A stretch of DNA of 64,000 bases from an uncultured Prevotella sp. (GTDB taxonomy: Bacteria; Bacteroidota; Bacteroidia; Bacteroidales; Bacteroidaceae). This document shows positions 33,916 through 41,974 of the stretch, piece after piece. A program made the position numbers and the translations under genes. The DNA lies in assembly GCA_937922435.1 (NCBI GenBank), contig CAKZVT010000050.1, positions 1 to 64,000 on the forward strand, written 5' to 3'. How positions within the stretch are numbered: the stretch's first letter is position 1; the number at the start of each line of letters is the position of its first letter. The notes beneath the pieces were generated by a model. The model worked only from the letters and a program-made list of their open reading frames with translations, was not told where the DNA came from and made no database searches.

Positions 33916-34782
33916 TCACTTCTTGATTGCAAGGTTGTCGACGGCCGCATAGCCCGGAGTATTCAGGCCGAAGCTGCCGCAAAGGTCGTCAGACCCCATC
34001 AGGAAGAAGTATAGCTCCTTGATTTTTCCAAGCGGAGTAAGGTCGAACTTCACCCATTCCTGCTCGATGTCCGTGCCCTTGCACAGGTCTGTGTACGTGT
34101 AGACCTTGCCGCCGTCGGCCTTCACGCCCTCGGCGTAAAGCCTGAACCAGCTGGCTTCGGTCGCCGGAGTGGCCGTGCCGGAGCCGTTGTGCAGCGCGTC
34201 AAGCACGTATGACGTGTTGGTGGCATACACGTATTGAGGCTCGAACTCCGCATCCTCTATATACAAGGGGTTCGTCGCCGTGTAGCCCGAATTGGCGTCT
34301 TCAAGAGTGCTGCGCCAGCTGTTCACGACCATGAAATTGTCCGAGCCGTCAGCTCCCGGGCCTGGGTTCTTCGTCGTAGAGACGGTAAGCTGGCGGTCAT
34401 AGCCAATGCCTTCGTATGTCTCGTTCCAGTAGTTTGATATGGCGTAACCTCCCGACCAGAACGCCGCGCCGTAGCCCGAGTCGATGAATCCGTCATACGT
34501 AAGGCCGGTGTTTCCTTCGTCGCAGAACCAGTAATCAGCGGCCTCTTCGCCGTAAAGCAGCGGTCCGTTGTATTCCGTTTCGTCGATGTGCGCCGTCCAA
34601 TAGTCAGCCGCGCCGCCCTTGAAGTCATCGTCCTCGAAGGTCAGCACGAGCACGTCATCGTCGCCGCCGGGCATCGTAGGCTTCTTGCCTGTGTTGTCGT
34701 TGTCGTCGTCGCTGCACGCGGTGAATGCCAATGCGGCCAGCAGCGCGGTGGCGGCCAATGTCAATCTGTTTGTTCTTTTCAT
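33916..34782 (-). CDS. DUF4465 lipoprotein of the cobalamin locus (BtuH-like)
   Basis: The 288-residue protein has a lipoprotein signal (LAALAFTACSDDD) and an Asp-rich linker. The rest, from VLVLTFEDDDFKGG to GYAAVDNLAIKK, is a beta-rich DUF4465 domain with TTKNPGPGADGSDNFMVVN and QEWVKFDLTPLGKIKELYFF. It is the last gene of the riboswitch-led operon, and a second DUF4465 gene lies just upstream. DUF4465-type surface proteins recur in Bacteroidetes cobalamin loci, and I infer that it helps capture cobalamin at the surface; the link to the named BtuH family is from memory and not verified. Confidence 0.8.
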   Translation of the reverse strand: MKRTNRLTLAATALLAALAFTACSDDDNDNTGKKPTMPGGDDDVLVLTFEDDDFKGGAADYWTAHIDETEYNGPLLYGEEAADYWFCDEGNTGLTYDGFIDSGYGAAFWSGGYAISNYWNETYEGIGYDRQLTVSTTKNPGPGADGSDNFMVVNSWRSTLEDANSGYTATNPLYIEDAEFEPQYVYATNTSYVLDALHNGSGTATPATEASWFRLYAEGVKADGGKVYTYTDLCKGTDIEQEWVKFDLTPLGKIKELYFFLMGSDDLCGSFGLNTPGYAAVDNLAIKK

Positions 34783-34907
34783 TGCTTTATGGTTTTGTAT
34801 TAAGATGTTTGCTTTGCCGTTCGTCATTTGGCAAATGTCTTTTTACGGTTACTCACCGGGCTTCCCATATTCTTTTATCCATGAGATGCCGCCCCATACC
34901 ATAGCCG

Positions 34908-35831
34908 TTATTTTTTGATTGCCAGGTTGTCGATTGCCGCATAGCCAGGCGTATTCAGGCCGTAGCTGCCGCCAAGGTCATCAGACCCCATCATGAAGAA
35001 GTTGAGTTCCTTGATTTTTCCAAGCGGCGTAAGGTCGAACTTCACCCATTCCTGCTTGATGTCGGTACCGGTACACAACTCCACATACGTGTACACCTTT
35101 TCCCCGTCAGCCTTCACGCCCTCGGCGTATAGCCTGAACCACGAGTTCTCCGTTGCCGGAGCGGCAAACCCATCGCCGTTGTGCAGCGAATTGAGGGCGT
35201 AAGATGTGTTTGTCGCATATACATATTGCGGTTCAAACTCAACTTCATCGTTTCCGTCAAAGACATACAGACGGTCGGCATTACAGTAACCGGGCGTACC
35301 TATATCGCCGCGCCAGCAGTACATCACAAGGAAGTTGTCCGAGCCGTCCGCACCCGGACCGGGGTTCTTGGTGGTTGCAATCTCAAGCTGGCTGTCAAAA
35401 CCTTTGCCGTTAAAATCTTCTCCCCAATAGTTTGACACGGCGTATCCGCCAGAAGCATAGCCGTAACTTCCACTGATGCCGTCATACATAATGCCGGTAT
35501 TATTCTCGTCCCAGAACCACGACTCGCCACCTCCGTAGAGTATGTTTCCGCCATACTGCTTGTCGTCAATACGGCTTGTCCAATAGTTACCGGTATCGTC
35601 AGAGCCTTTATAATCATTGTCCTCGAAGGTCAGGACGAGCACACCGGCATCGTCCTTATTGCCGTACATCTCGTCAAAATCGGTCGGTTCACCATCTATG
35701 AAGCTGATTTTGCTGAACTCGTCAAGTGAATAATTATGCACAGTTCCGTCCTTCATCTGCACCGAAACAACGTTCTGCGCACTGGCGAAAGCGCAAACCG
35801 ACATGAAAAGGAGTGTAAATATTTTCTTCAT
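34908..35831 (-). CDS. DUF4465 protein of the cobalamin locus, second paralogue
   Basis: The 307-residue protein has a signal peptide ending in CAFASAQ, without a lipobox, then a short DGTVHNYSLDEFSKISF segment and a DUF4465 domain. It shares TTKNPGPGADGSDNF, EFEPQYVYATNTSY, WFRLYAEGVKADG and LNTPGYAAIDNLAIKK with the downstream lipoprotein, so the two arose by duplication. Lack of lipidation suggests a soluble or differently anchored partner. Confidence 0.8.
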   Translation of the reverse strand: MKKIFTLLFMSVCAFASAQNVVSVQMKDGTVHNYSLDEFSKISFIDGEPTDFDEMYGNKDDAGVLVLTFEDNDYKGSDDTGNYWTSRIDDKQYGGNILYGGGESWFWDENNTGIMYDGISGSYGYASGGYAVSNYWGEDFNGKGFDSQLEIATTKNPGPGADGSDNFLVMYCWRGDIGTPGYCNADRLYVFDGNDEVEFEPQYVYATNTSYALNSLHNGDGFAAPATENSWFRLYAEGVKADGEKVYTYVELCTGTDIKQEWVKFDLTPLGKIKELNFFMMGSDDLGGSYGLNTPGYAAIDNLAIKK

Positions 35832-35846
35832 AACCTTATGTTTTAA

Positions 35847-36299
35847 TTAGTTCAACACCTTGAATGATTTTTTATTTGTAGTCACAATATATGCTCCCTT
35901 AGGCAGTGTTGCCATATCAACAGAAGCCGAGCCTCCAGCAGGAACAGTGACAGTCCGCACCACCGCACCACCCATTGTTGCCACGATAACCTTTGTACCG
36001 GGCACGGCCGACACCGTAAGCACCTTGTCCTGATAAGAGAACTCGGCATTGCCCTCAACCTTTTCAATACCCGTAGGCGTATCGAGGATTGCCAGTTCGG
36101 CAACTTCCGAATAAGCATAAGCAGCATTAAAGCTGGCAGAAGACACCACCCATTGAGTACCGTCGTTAACCATCTGCGGATTGTCTTGCAACAAAATCTC
36201 ATGGTGGGTGTTGTCTGCAAACTTGATGTCAAGCGTCTTTTGCGCCTGCACCGATGCCGCGAGCATGGCCGCCGCGGCAATGAATAGAAGTTTTCTCAT
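35847..36299 (-). CDS. Small exported protein with a type IX secretion-like C-terminal domain
   Basis: The 150-residue protein has a signal peptide (LLFIAAAAMLAASVQA). Residues ~21-75 (TLDIKFADNTHHEIL...SEVAELAI) resemble the short segment preceding the DUF4465 domain of its neighbour. The last ~75 residues (TGIEKVEG...GAYIVTTNKKSFKVLN) look like a type A C-terminal sorting domain. It may be a surface-displayed member of the cobalamin operon; function unknown. The start MRKLLF gives the signal peptide; the longer frame is rejected. Confidence 0.7.
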   Translation of the reverse strand: MRKLLFIAAAAMLAASVQAQKTLDIKFADNTHHEILLQDNPQMVNDGTQWVVSSASFNAAYAYSEVAELAILDTPTGIEKVEGNAEFSYQDKVLTVSAVPGTKVIVATMGGAVVRTVTVPAGGSASVDMATLPKGAYIVTTNKKSFKVLN

Positions 36300-36313
36300 A
36301 AGCAAATATTGTT

Positions 36314-37279
36314 TTATAATTGTCCGTCCAGCAAGTGCAAGTCGATAATTCCCATTACTTCCGTCGACGTCTCGCCTACCCATCCGCACTGTTGGTTCAC
36401 GCCGGTGTATATTTTTATGAAGTCGGCTCCGGGCAGGTCCACGCTGTTGCCGTCGCCGTCTACAGCCCAGCCGATGTCGAAGTCTGACTCGTCTTCGGTG
36501 TTCAGGCGGTTGTCGGCGTAGCCCCAGTCATAGGCATAGAGCACCCAATACGTGCCCGTTCCGCTCTCATCCACGGCATTTGGCGGCAGAAGCGTGCCTT
36601 GAAAGGTTAGTTCAGCATCTTCAATCCACATCGGATAATAGTCCTGCGAATGATAATTGTTGCGTGCAATGGTACCGCTTCCGCCCTGATTGTCAGTCCA
36701 CGGTATGTCGGCAAGTGCTCCGTCGGCCGGCCTTTGGTAGGTTATCTCATAGCCTTTGACGGTTGTCGGCTTCGCGTATTCGCTCCCGGCAAGCTCATAC
36801 CACTCGTCATCGTCGGGCTTGCCGTTCTTGTTCCAGTCGTAAGCCACCATCACTATGCCCGGCTCACTGCTGCCGCCGAGCACCGGGTTGCCGTATTCGT
36901 CCTTGTCACCGTTGTAGAAAGCGTTGCCCAACACCTTGAAGTCGGCCTCGCCCGGCACGTTTTCTATGGTGTGGTCGAAGCCGCACACTATGTAGCCTCC
37001 ATACCCTCCGAGGGTGACAAGGCCGCGGGCGTTGCCGCCTATGGCGGCCAGCGCCTTTGCATTCATGTCCTCCTCGGTGTCGCCCTCCTCGTATTCGGGC
37101 AATTCGTTGACAAACTGTCCCGGCGCGGGACGGTATTCCAATACTTTCGTAACATAAGGACTGCGCCCCTTGGCAGGGTCTCCTCCTTCGCCGTTTCCTC
37201 CATCGTCGTCACTGCACGAGCTTGGAACAAGCAGCACAGCGGCTGCCAGCGGCAGAATGTAAAACCGTTTCTTGCTCAT
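36314..37279 (-). CDS. Surface lipoprotein of the cobalamin locus, unknown fold
   Basis: The 321-residue protein starts MSKKRFY with a lipoprotein signal ending in VPSSCSDDD. The mature part contains VLEYRPAPGQFVNELPEYE, LVTLGGYGGYIVCGFDHTIE, VMVAYDWNKNGKPDDDEWYE (a Ca-binding-like DxNxDGxxD run) and YWVLYAYDWGYADN. Similar cell-surface proteins occur beside BtuB/BtuG genes in Bacteroidales. Whether it binds cobalamin is not known; position in the operon is the only support. Confidence 0.75.
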   Translation of the reverse strand: MSKKRFYILPLAAAVLLVPSSCSDDDGGNGEGGDPAKGRSPYVTKVLEYRPAPGQFVNELPEYEEGDTEEDMNAKALAAIGGNARGLVTLGGYGGYIVCGFDHTIENVPGEADFKVLGNAFYNGDKDEYGNPVLGGSSEPGIVMVAYDWNKNGKPDDDEWYELAGSEYAKPTTVKGYEITYQRPADGALADIPWTDNQGGSGTIARNNYHSQDYYPMWIEDAELTFQGTLLPPNAVDESGTGTYWVLYAYDWGYADNRLNTEDESDFDIGWAVDGDGNSVDLPGADFIKIYTGVNQQCGWVGETSTEVMGIIDLHLLDGQL

Positions 37280-37431
37280 CTTAATATGTTGTTTTTTGGG
37301 TAGCCAATATCTGTTCGCCTTTCGGCCGATTAAAACCGTAAGCAAAGACAATACCTTTTGTTACACTTGCAAGGCACATCCGTCCTGTCGGCACGACACT
37401 GTAAGCATTTCCATATGCGTTCCTTTCAATT

Positions 37432-37497
37432 TCAAAAGGCGGTCTTTTACGATGTGAAAGATGGCCTCTTGCCGTGCTAAAGACGGTCTTTCACAAC
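37432..37497. repeat. AAAGGCCGTC-type modular repeat inside the cobalamin operon (locus 10)
   Basis: CAAAAGGCGGTCTTTTACGA, TGAAAGATGGCCTCTTGCCG and CTAAAGACGGTCTTTCACAA lie between btuG and the surface-lipoprotein gene, in a 260-base gap. Confidence 0.75.
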
Positions 37498-37541
37498 GCG
37501 GTTTGCCATGTTTTACAACTTTCTTAACTCTTAATTCTCAA

Positions 37542-38699
37542 TCATTCGCCTTTTGTCAAAAAGGCGAAATGTCCCGGCACGTCGCCCGTCGTGACGCTCC
37601 ACTTCTTGCGTCCGTCGGGCGTAAAGCAGTAGAGAGTACCGCGCACTACGTACGTCTTGGCATCGGTCACATAGATTTCCTTCGTTTCCGGGTTGACGGC
37701 AATGCCGTAGGGCATCTGTATTTCCTTGTCTGTGCCGTCGGTGATGAAGTTGTTTTTCAGGACGGTACGCGTCCCGGTGTCAATCAAAGCGTAAGAGACC
37801 GACCACTCCTGGCCGCCTGTATAGCTGAACTCCGAACCCAAAACATAGAGGTTGTCGCCGTCTATGCACATCTCGCTAACGGCAACTCCGAGCTTGTCCA
37901 CCACCTCGTCGGTGTTCGTGTCGATGACAAACAGGTCGGACCCCACGCCGTAATAGTCGCCGCGCGACGACACCCAGAGCTGCCCGTAGCCGTCGGCCTT
38001 AATGCGGTGGAGGTTGGGCGCAACGTCGATTTGCTTCGTTTCGGTGAACGTCGCGAGGTCGATTACCGACACGGTACGGTCGTAATCGGGCACGCGGTAG
38101 CCCCCGGAGTTGGCCACGTAGAGCTTTCCGCCGACCACGGCCATTTCCTCCGGCTGGTAGCCCACAGTGCATTCGGCCACCACTTCAAGCGTAGCCGTGT
38201 CAACCTTTGCCACATATCCGAGCCTCGCATTCGGGTCTACCTGCACCGGTCCGGCGTAAGACGACACGTAGGCGTAGCCATCATGGAACACGATGTAGCG
38301 GCAGTTGGGGATTGTTATCGTGCCTATATGACGGGCGTCGGCCTTGTCCATCACCTCGACAAAGTTGGAACAGTTGATTACGGCGTACAGCTTCGAGCCG
38401 TAAACCTGTATGTCGTTGCCCACGTCTCCAAGCTCAAGAACTACGTCGGGGTTGGTTTCAGCGTAGATGTTGCTGCGGTAATAGCCTGTGGTACAGTCGA
38501 AGAAGTCGAGCGTACACTTGTTGCTGCCCATGTTGCCCTCGTTCAGCAGGTAGAAGCCTGTCACCGAGCGTGGCTGCGTAGGGGCTGCCACCTGCGTCCA
38601 GGTCGACGGCACAAGCACCTCGTCGTCGCCCCGGCAAGAGGCCAGCAGTACTGCGGCGAGGATAATGAAAAGATGTTTCAATCTCATGATAATGCGCAT
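37542..38699 (-). CDS. btuG: BtuG-type surface beta-propeller lipoprotein (DUF5074/YncE-like)
   Basis: BtuG is a surface lipoprotein that binds cobalamin with very high affinity and hands it to BtuB in gut Bacteroides. The 385-residue protein has a lipoprotein signal (LFIILAAVLLASCRGD) and repeated propeller blades, e.g. YAVINCSNFVEVMDKADA, CTVGYQPEEMAVVGGKLYVA and LHRIKADGYGQLWVSSRGD, ending in VTTGDVPGHFAFL. The ATG at 38699 overlaps the btuB stop (TAATG); an internal ATG at 38687 gives a more compact signal and is equally possible. Naming rests on domain type and context. Confidence 0.88.
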   Translation of the reverse strand: MRIIMRLKHLFIILAAVLLASCRGDDEVLVPSTWTQVAAPTQPRSVTGFYLLNEGNMGSNKCTLDFFDCTTGYYRSNIYAETNPDVVLELGDVGNDIQVYGSKLYAVINCSNFVEVMDKADARHIGTITIPNCRYIVFHDGYAYVSSYAGPVQVDPNARLGYVAKVDTATLEVVAECTVGYQPEEMAVVGGKLYVANSGGYRVPDYDRTVSVIDLATFTETKQIDVAPNLHRIKADGYGQLWVSSRGDYYGVGSDLFVIDTNTDEVVDKLGVAVSEMCIDGDNLYVLGSEFSYTGGQEWSVSYALIDTGTRTVLKNNFITDGTDKEIQMPYGIAVNPETKEIYVTDAKTYVVRGTLYCFTPDGRKKWSVTTGDVPGHFAFLTKGE

Positions 38700-40726
38700 T
38701 ATATTTCCACTTTCAATGTAAACTTATAATTGGTTCCCGGCATCGGATAGCACTTCACCACCTCGAACTGCTGGTTGAACACGTTGTTCACCTCGGCGGT
38801 AAGGCGTGTCTTCACCCCTCCAAGGCGGCAGTTGTAAGACAGGGCGATGTCGCTCGTGTACCATTCGGGCACGTGGTTCTGGGGTATGTTCTCGGTGGCG
38901 TCGTAGCGTTCGCCGGTGTAAATGAAGCTGTAGTCAAGCTCGAAGCCGCGCCACGAGGCGTTTATTATGGCCGAACCGCTGTGCCACGGGATGTAGGGAA
39001 TCTGGTCGCCGTAGTACGTGTCGGCGCGGCTCGTCACGTCTTCGGCCTGCTCGTAGGTGTAGCTTAGCCGCGCGTCAAGGCGCAGTCCGCAAGGCAGCAG
39101 GCACGTGGCCGATGCCGAAACATCCACGCCGAGGATGTCAACCTTGCCGAGGTTGAGCATAGTCCAGCGGAACTGGTTTGACGTGGGGACGGCTATTATT
39201 TTGTCTTTCACCTTATTATAATATGCGTCCGCCTGCACTTCGACGCGCTTTAGCCACGAGCGGCGCGGCGCGGCTGCGTAGGTGAAGCCGATGTCGTACT
39301 GCGTGGTGTACTCCGGGCGGAGGCTCGCGTTGCCTATGAACGTATAGTAAAGGTCGTTGAGCGTGGGCATGCGGAATATTTTTTTATAGAAGCCGCGCAG
39401 GCTGAAGTCAACGCGCCTGAACGGCTTGTATGACACAACTACGGCCGGGGTGAACTCCGTCCGGCCGTCAGTCCGTGCGGTGTCTACGCCCACGCGGTCG
39501 CCCACGAACGTGCCGAGCAGACTGGCCTGCGCCTTCAGCTGCCTGTAATCGGCGGCGACGGCGGCGGCAACAAGCACCGTGTGGCGCACGGGATAGGCGA
39601 AGTTGTAGAGGTCGGTCGAGAGCTTGTTCCACTGGTAATCGGCCGAGAGGGACGCGCTCCAGTGGCTGTCAATGAGGTAGAGGTTTGCCATCGAGAAGTA
39701 AAGCTCGTGCTGGCGGTAGCGGTTGTCTATGTACATGGCGCTCTCGTCAAGCTCCGGGTCGGAGAGGTAATGCAGGTAGTCGTAGGCGTACTTGCCGTTG
39801 AGCATCAGGCTGTACTTGTCGGTAACGCGCTTGCGGAGCGACGCCTGGGCGAAGGCGTTGGTGTCCCACTGGCGGTCTTCGTTCTCCAGCCGTCCGCGCA
39901 CCACAGCCCCGGGCAGCCCACGCTCGGAGCGGTAGACGTAAGCCTTGGCGCGCCACGAGCCTCCGTTGAGCCGCCCGAAGAGGCCTGCCTCGCCACGGAA
40001 CGCGCTCACGTCGCCGTTGGCGCGCAACGCGGTGGTGTCATATCCGCCCTGGGTGTTGTATCGGTACTTGTACCGTCCGTTGGTGTACATGTATTCGGCG
40101 CTCACCGACGAGCTGACGTTATCGCTTATTTTCTGCTCCCATACGACGGCAGGGTTGGCCAGTCCGAACGAGCCTGCCTTAACCGTTGCACGCAAGTTGT
40201 ACGTCTTGCCGCCGTCAAACACGGGCGTGCGGCTTTGCAGATACACCGTGCCGGCCGAACTATAATCCTTCGCCGACTGGAAGATGGAGCTGCGCTGGCC
40301 GTTGTACACGGAGACGGCCTCCATGTTGTCGAGCGAGAAACGGCCAAGGTCTATTTGGCCGTTCTGCGCGTTGCCAAGCTCAATGCCGTCGTAGAACACG
40401 CCCACATGCTGCGTGCCCATGCCGCGTATGTTGACCGTCTTGAGGCCGCCCACGCCGCCGTAGTCCTTTATTTGCACGCCCGAGAAGTAGCGTATGGCGT
40501 CGGCCACCGAGTGAGCCGACATCCTTTCAAGCTGCTCCCCCGTAAGGGTCTGCACGGGCAGGAGGTCGCGCTCGGCGTCGCGCCGCGCCGTAACGGTAAC
40601 TTCGTCGATTGTGCGTGTCGACGATATTACGGTGTCGGCCTGCTCCTCGTGCCCGTAGGCGCATGGCGCAAGGAGGCTAAGCAAGCCTATGACAGCAGTC
40701 AGGCGTAATTTGATTGACTGTTTCAT
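38699..40726 (-). CDS. btuB: BtuB-type TonB-dependent cobalamin receptor
   Basis: The 675-residue outer-membrane transporter starts with a signal peptide (LTAVIGLLSLLAPCAYG), a TonB-box-like region (RTIDEVTVTARR) and a plug domain with SVADAIRYFSGVQIKDYGG and TVNIRGMGTQHVGVFYDGI. A 22-strand-type barrel follows, ending in the aromatic KFTLKVEI. Its leader contains a cobalamin riboswitch, which identifies the substrate class more firmly than the protein sequence. There is no carboxypeptidase-like N-terminal extension, so it is not a SusC-type receptor. Confidence 0.93.
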   Translation of the reverse strand: MKQSIKLRLTAVIGLLSLLAPCAYGHEEQADTVISSTRTIDEVTVTARRDAERDLLPVQTLTGEQLERMSAHSVADAIRYFSGVQIKDYGGVGGLKTVNIRGMGTQHVGVFYDGIELGNAQNGQIDLGRFSLDNMEAVSVYNGQRSSIFQSAKDYSSAGTVYLQSRTPVFDGGKTYNLRATVKAGSFGLANPAVVWEQKISDNVSSSVSAEYMYTNGRYKYRYNTQGGYDTTALRANGDVSAFRGEAGLFGRLNGGSWRAKAYVYRSERGLPGAVVRGRLENEDRQWDTNAFAQASLRKRVTDKYSLMLNGKYAYDYLHYLSDPELDESAMYIDNRYRQHELYFSMANLYLIDSHWSASLSADYQWNKLSTDLYNFAYPVRHTVLVAAAVAADYRQLKAQASLLGTFVGDRVGVDTARTDGRTEFTPAVVVSYKPFRRVDFSLRGFYKKIFRMPTLNDLYYTFIGNASLRPEYTTQYDIGFTYAAAPRRSWLKRVEVQADAYYNKVKDKIIAVPTSNQFRWTMLNLGKVDILGVDVSASATCLLPCGLRLDARLSYTYEQAEDVTSRADTYYGDQIPYIPWHSGSAIINASWRGFELDYSFIYTGERYDATENIPQNHVPEWYTSDIALSYNCRLGGVKTRLTAEVNNVFNQQFEVVKCYPMPGTNYKFTLKVEI

Positions 40727-40856
40727 CCTTAATCATTCGTGGCCGGATGCAAGGCGTGTGGATGAAACCGTAGGGGTAAGCGTCCGTCGGTACGGACTCC
40801 GTAGCGTTTCTCCGCAGCCTTTCCTCGAAAGCCGTTGAGCGTTTGAAAAGCCGGTG

Positions 40857-41035
40857 TGGCAGGTCTTCTGACTTGTTCCTGGCGGCAAGCGCCTTCCCAA
40901 ACACGTGGTTCAGTGGCGTCGATGCTTGCCGTCCTAAAAGAGGAACTTACAGCAGCGGGACTGTTCAGGACTCTCACCTGATTCCCTTTTAATCGCCTGC
41001 ACCAAGTAAAGGCGCGCGGCGAACCTACACGACTG
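40857..41035 (-). promoter_or_regulatory. Cobalamin riboswitch (AdoCbl class) in the btuB leader
   Basis: Read on the minus strand, the conserved elements occur in order: GTAGGTTCGCC, GGGAATCAGGTGAGAGTCC, ACAGTCCCGCTGCTGTAA (B12 box core), GCCACTG, GGGAAGGC and GTCAGAAGACCTGCC. The element lies between the promoter and the btuB start, so cobalamin binding would lower expression of the downstream operon. An expression platform probably lies in 40730-40856. Confidence 0.95.
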
Positions 41036-41068
41036 TGATAAAAATGTATGTCCGACTGGCGGACGGTG

Positions 41069-41099
41069 CAAAGGTAGTCATTATCCCGAAAACGGCAAA
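41069..41099 (-). promoter_or_regulatory. Promoter of the cobalamin operon
   Basis: Minus strand: TTTG (41096-41099), a 19-base spacer, TACCTTTG (41069-41076). The transcript would start near 41062 and carry the riboswitch in a leader of about 335 bases. Confidence 0.88.
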
Positions 41100-41145
41100 G
41101 GAAACGGCGGATATTTTTCAAACGTTTTGCGAAAAGCGGCAGGTA

Positions 41146-41330
41146 AAAGTAAAAAGGTAAAACGGTAAAAAAGTAAAAGACCACGGGTAAAGGTAAAAAG
41201 GTAAAACGGTAAAAAAGTAAAAGACGGCAAAACGCGATGCAAAAGGCCGTCAATTGCACGCCAAAAGGCCACCTTTTGCAATGCGAAAGACGACCTTTTG
41301 AAAACGCACTGACAGTCAACAAGTTAGACG
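41146..41330. repeat. AGGTAAAA word array plus AAAGGCCGTC-type repeat with flank (locus 11)
   Basis: AAAAAGGTAAAACGGTAAAA occurs twice in tandem at 41146-41225, then GCAAAAGGCCGTCAATTGCA, AAAAGGCCACCTTTTGCA and GCGAAAGACGACCTTTTG, then the flank CTGACAGTCAACAAGTTAGA. The order (AGGTAAAA array, modules, flank) is the same as at locus 9. Confidence 0.85.
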
Positions 41331-41367
41331 CACGTGTTAAAATGCCATGAAAGAACGCCGCAAAGGC

Positions 41368-41398
41368 TTTGCCATATGCCGTTTTTTCGCTATATTCG
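41368..41398 (+). promoter_or_regulatory. Promoter of the small glycine-rich membrane protein gene
   Basis: TTTG (41368-41371), a 19-base spacer and TATATTCG (41391-41398; one mismatch). It places the real start at 41428. Confidence 0.6.
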
Positions 41399-41427
41399 CA
41401 CCGCTAACCATAATACTGGCAACGGAC

Positions 41428-41616
41428 ATGGAACAGGAGAACGAAAAGAAAGGCGGCGGCTCATCGCTTGGACTTTGGATGGCCGTAGGCGTGATGCTGG
41501 GCACAGCCTTCGGCGCGGCTACCGACAATACGGGAACTGGCATAGGCATAGGGCTGCTGGCCGGATACATGCTCTATATCCTGACGGAACGCAAGGAAGG
41601 TAAGGGCAAGGAGTGA
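41428..41616 (+). CDS. Small glycine-rich membrane protein, unknown function
   Basis: This 62-residue protein starts with a charged MEQENEKKGGG, followed by two short hydrophobic helices with Gly every few residues (LWMAVGVMLGTAFGAATDN and GIGIGLLAGYMLYIL) and a basic tail. The pattern is a glycine-zipper-like hairpin. An upstream ATG at 41347 would lie before the promoter and is rejected. No functional neighbour. Confidence 0.6.
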   Translation: MEQENEKKGGGSSLGLWMAVGVMLGTAFGAATDNTGTGIGIGLLAGYMLYILTERKEGKGKE

Positions 41617-41671
41617 CAAAACGCCTGACGGCGCAATTTGGATGTATTGTTGACCAAGCATTTGCTGTTCT

Positions 41672-41828
41672 CATCCTGCTTCAAGCCAAGCGGTCGGAAA
41701 CCGTCATGCCGCACCCCGATGCGGCATCCAGTGTATGCAACCTGCAACATTTTACACTTTGATGTTTTCTGGATGCCGCATCGGGGTGCGGCATGACGGT
41801 TTCCGACCGCCTGGCTCAAAGTAGGATG
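41672..41828. repeat. Long inverted repeat with ~60-base arms
   Basis: The left arm (41672-41731) and the complement of the right arm (41769-41828) agree at all but about four positions, all in the outer third. The arms contain GCGGTCGGAAACCGTCATGC and CGCACCCCGATGCGGCATCC. The loop is 37 bases. A diverged single arm lies at the left end of the window. No coding capacity. Confidence 0.93.
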
Positions 41829-41892
41829 TTTTCATTAATAGGACTTAATATGCCATCCAACAAAACTGCGGATGCCCCCGGTTTACATGGAC

Positions 41893-41919
41893 AAAAGCCT
41901 GTTTGTCAGGCTTTTGTTT
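41893..41919 (+). terminator. Terminator overlapping the next promoter
   Basis: AAAAGCCTG and CAGGCTTTT pair around TTTGT and are followed by GTTTT. The trailing T run runs directly into the -33 TTTG of the AICAR transformylase promoter. Confidence 0.7.
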
Positions 41920-41948
41920 TGAATTAAGCCGATTTTGCAGTATTTTTG
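41918..41948 (+). promoter_or_regulatory. Promoter of the AICAR transformylase gene
   Basis: TTTG (41918-41921), a 19-base spacer, TATTTTTG (41941-41948). Transcription would start about 20 bases before the ATG at 41975. Confidence 0.85.
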
Positions 41949-41974
41949 CACCGCGAAACGTTAAACAACAAGAT

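Noticed and set aside
39581..40708. A 375-residue open frame antisense to btuB
   Set aside because: The opposite strand carries a complete TonB receptor; the antisense product has no recognisable feature.
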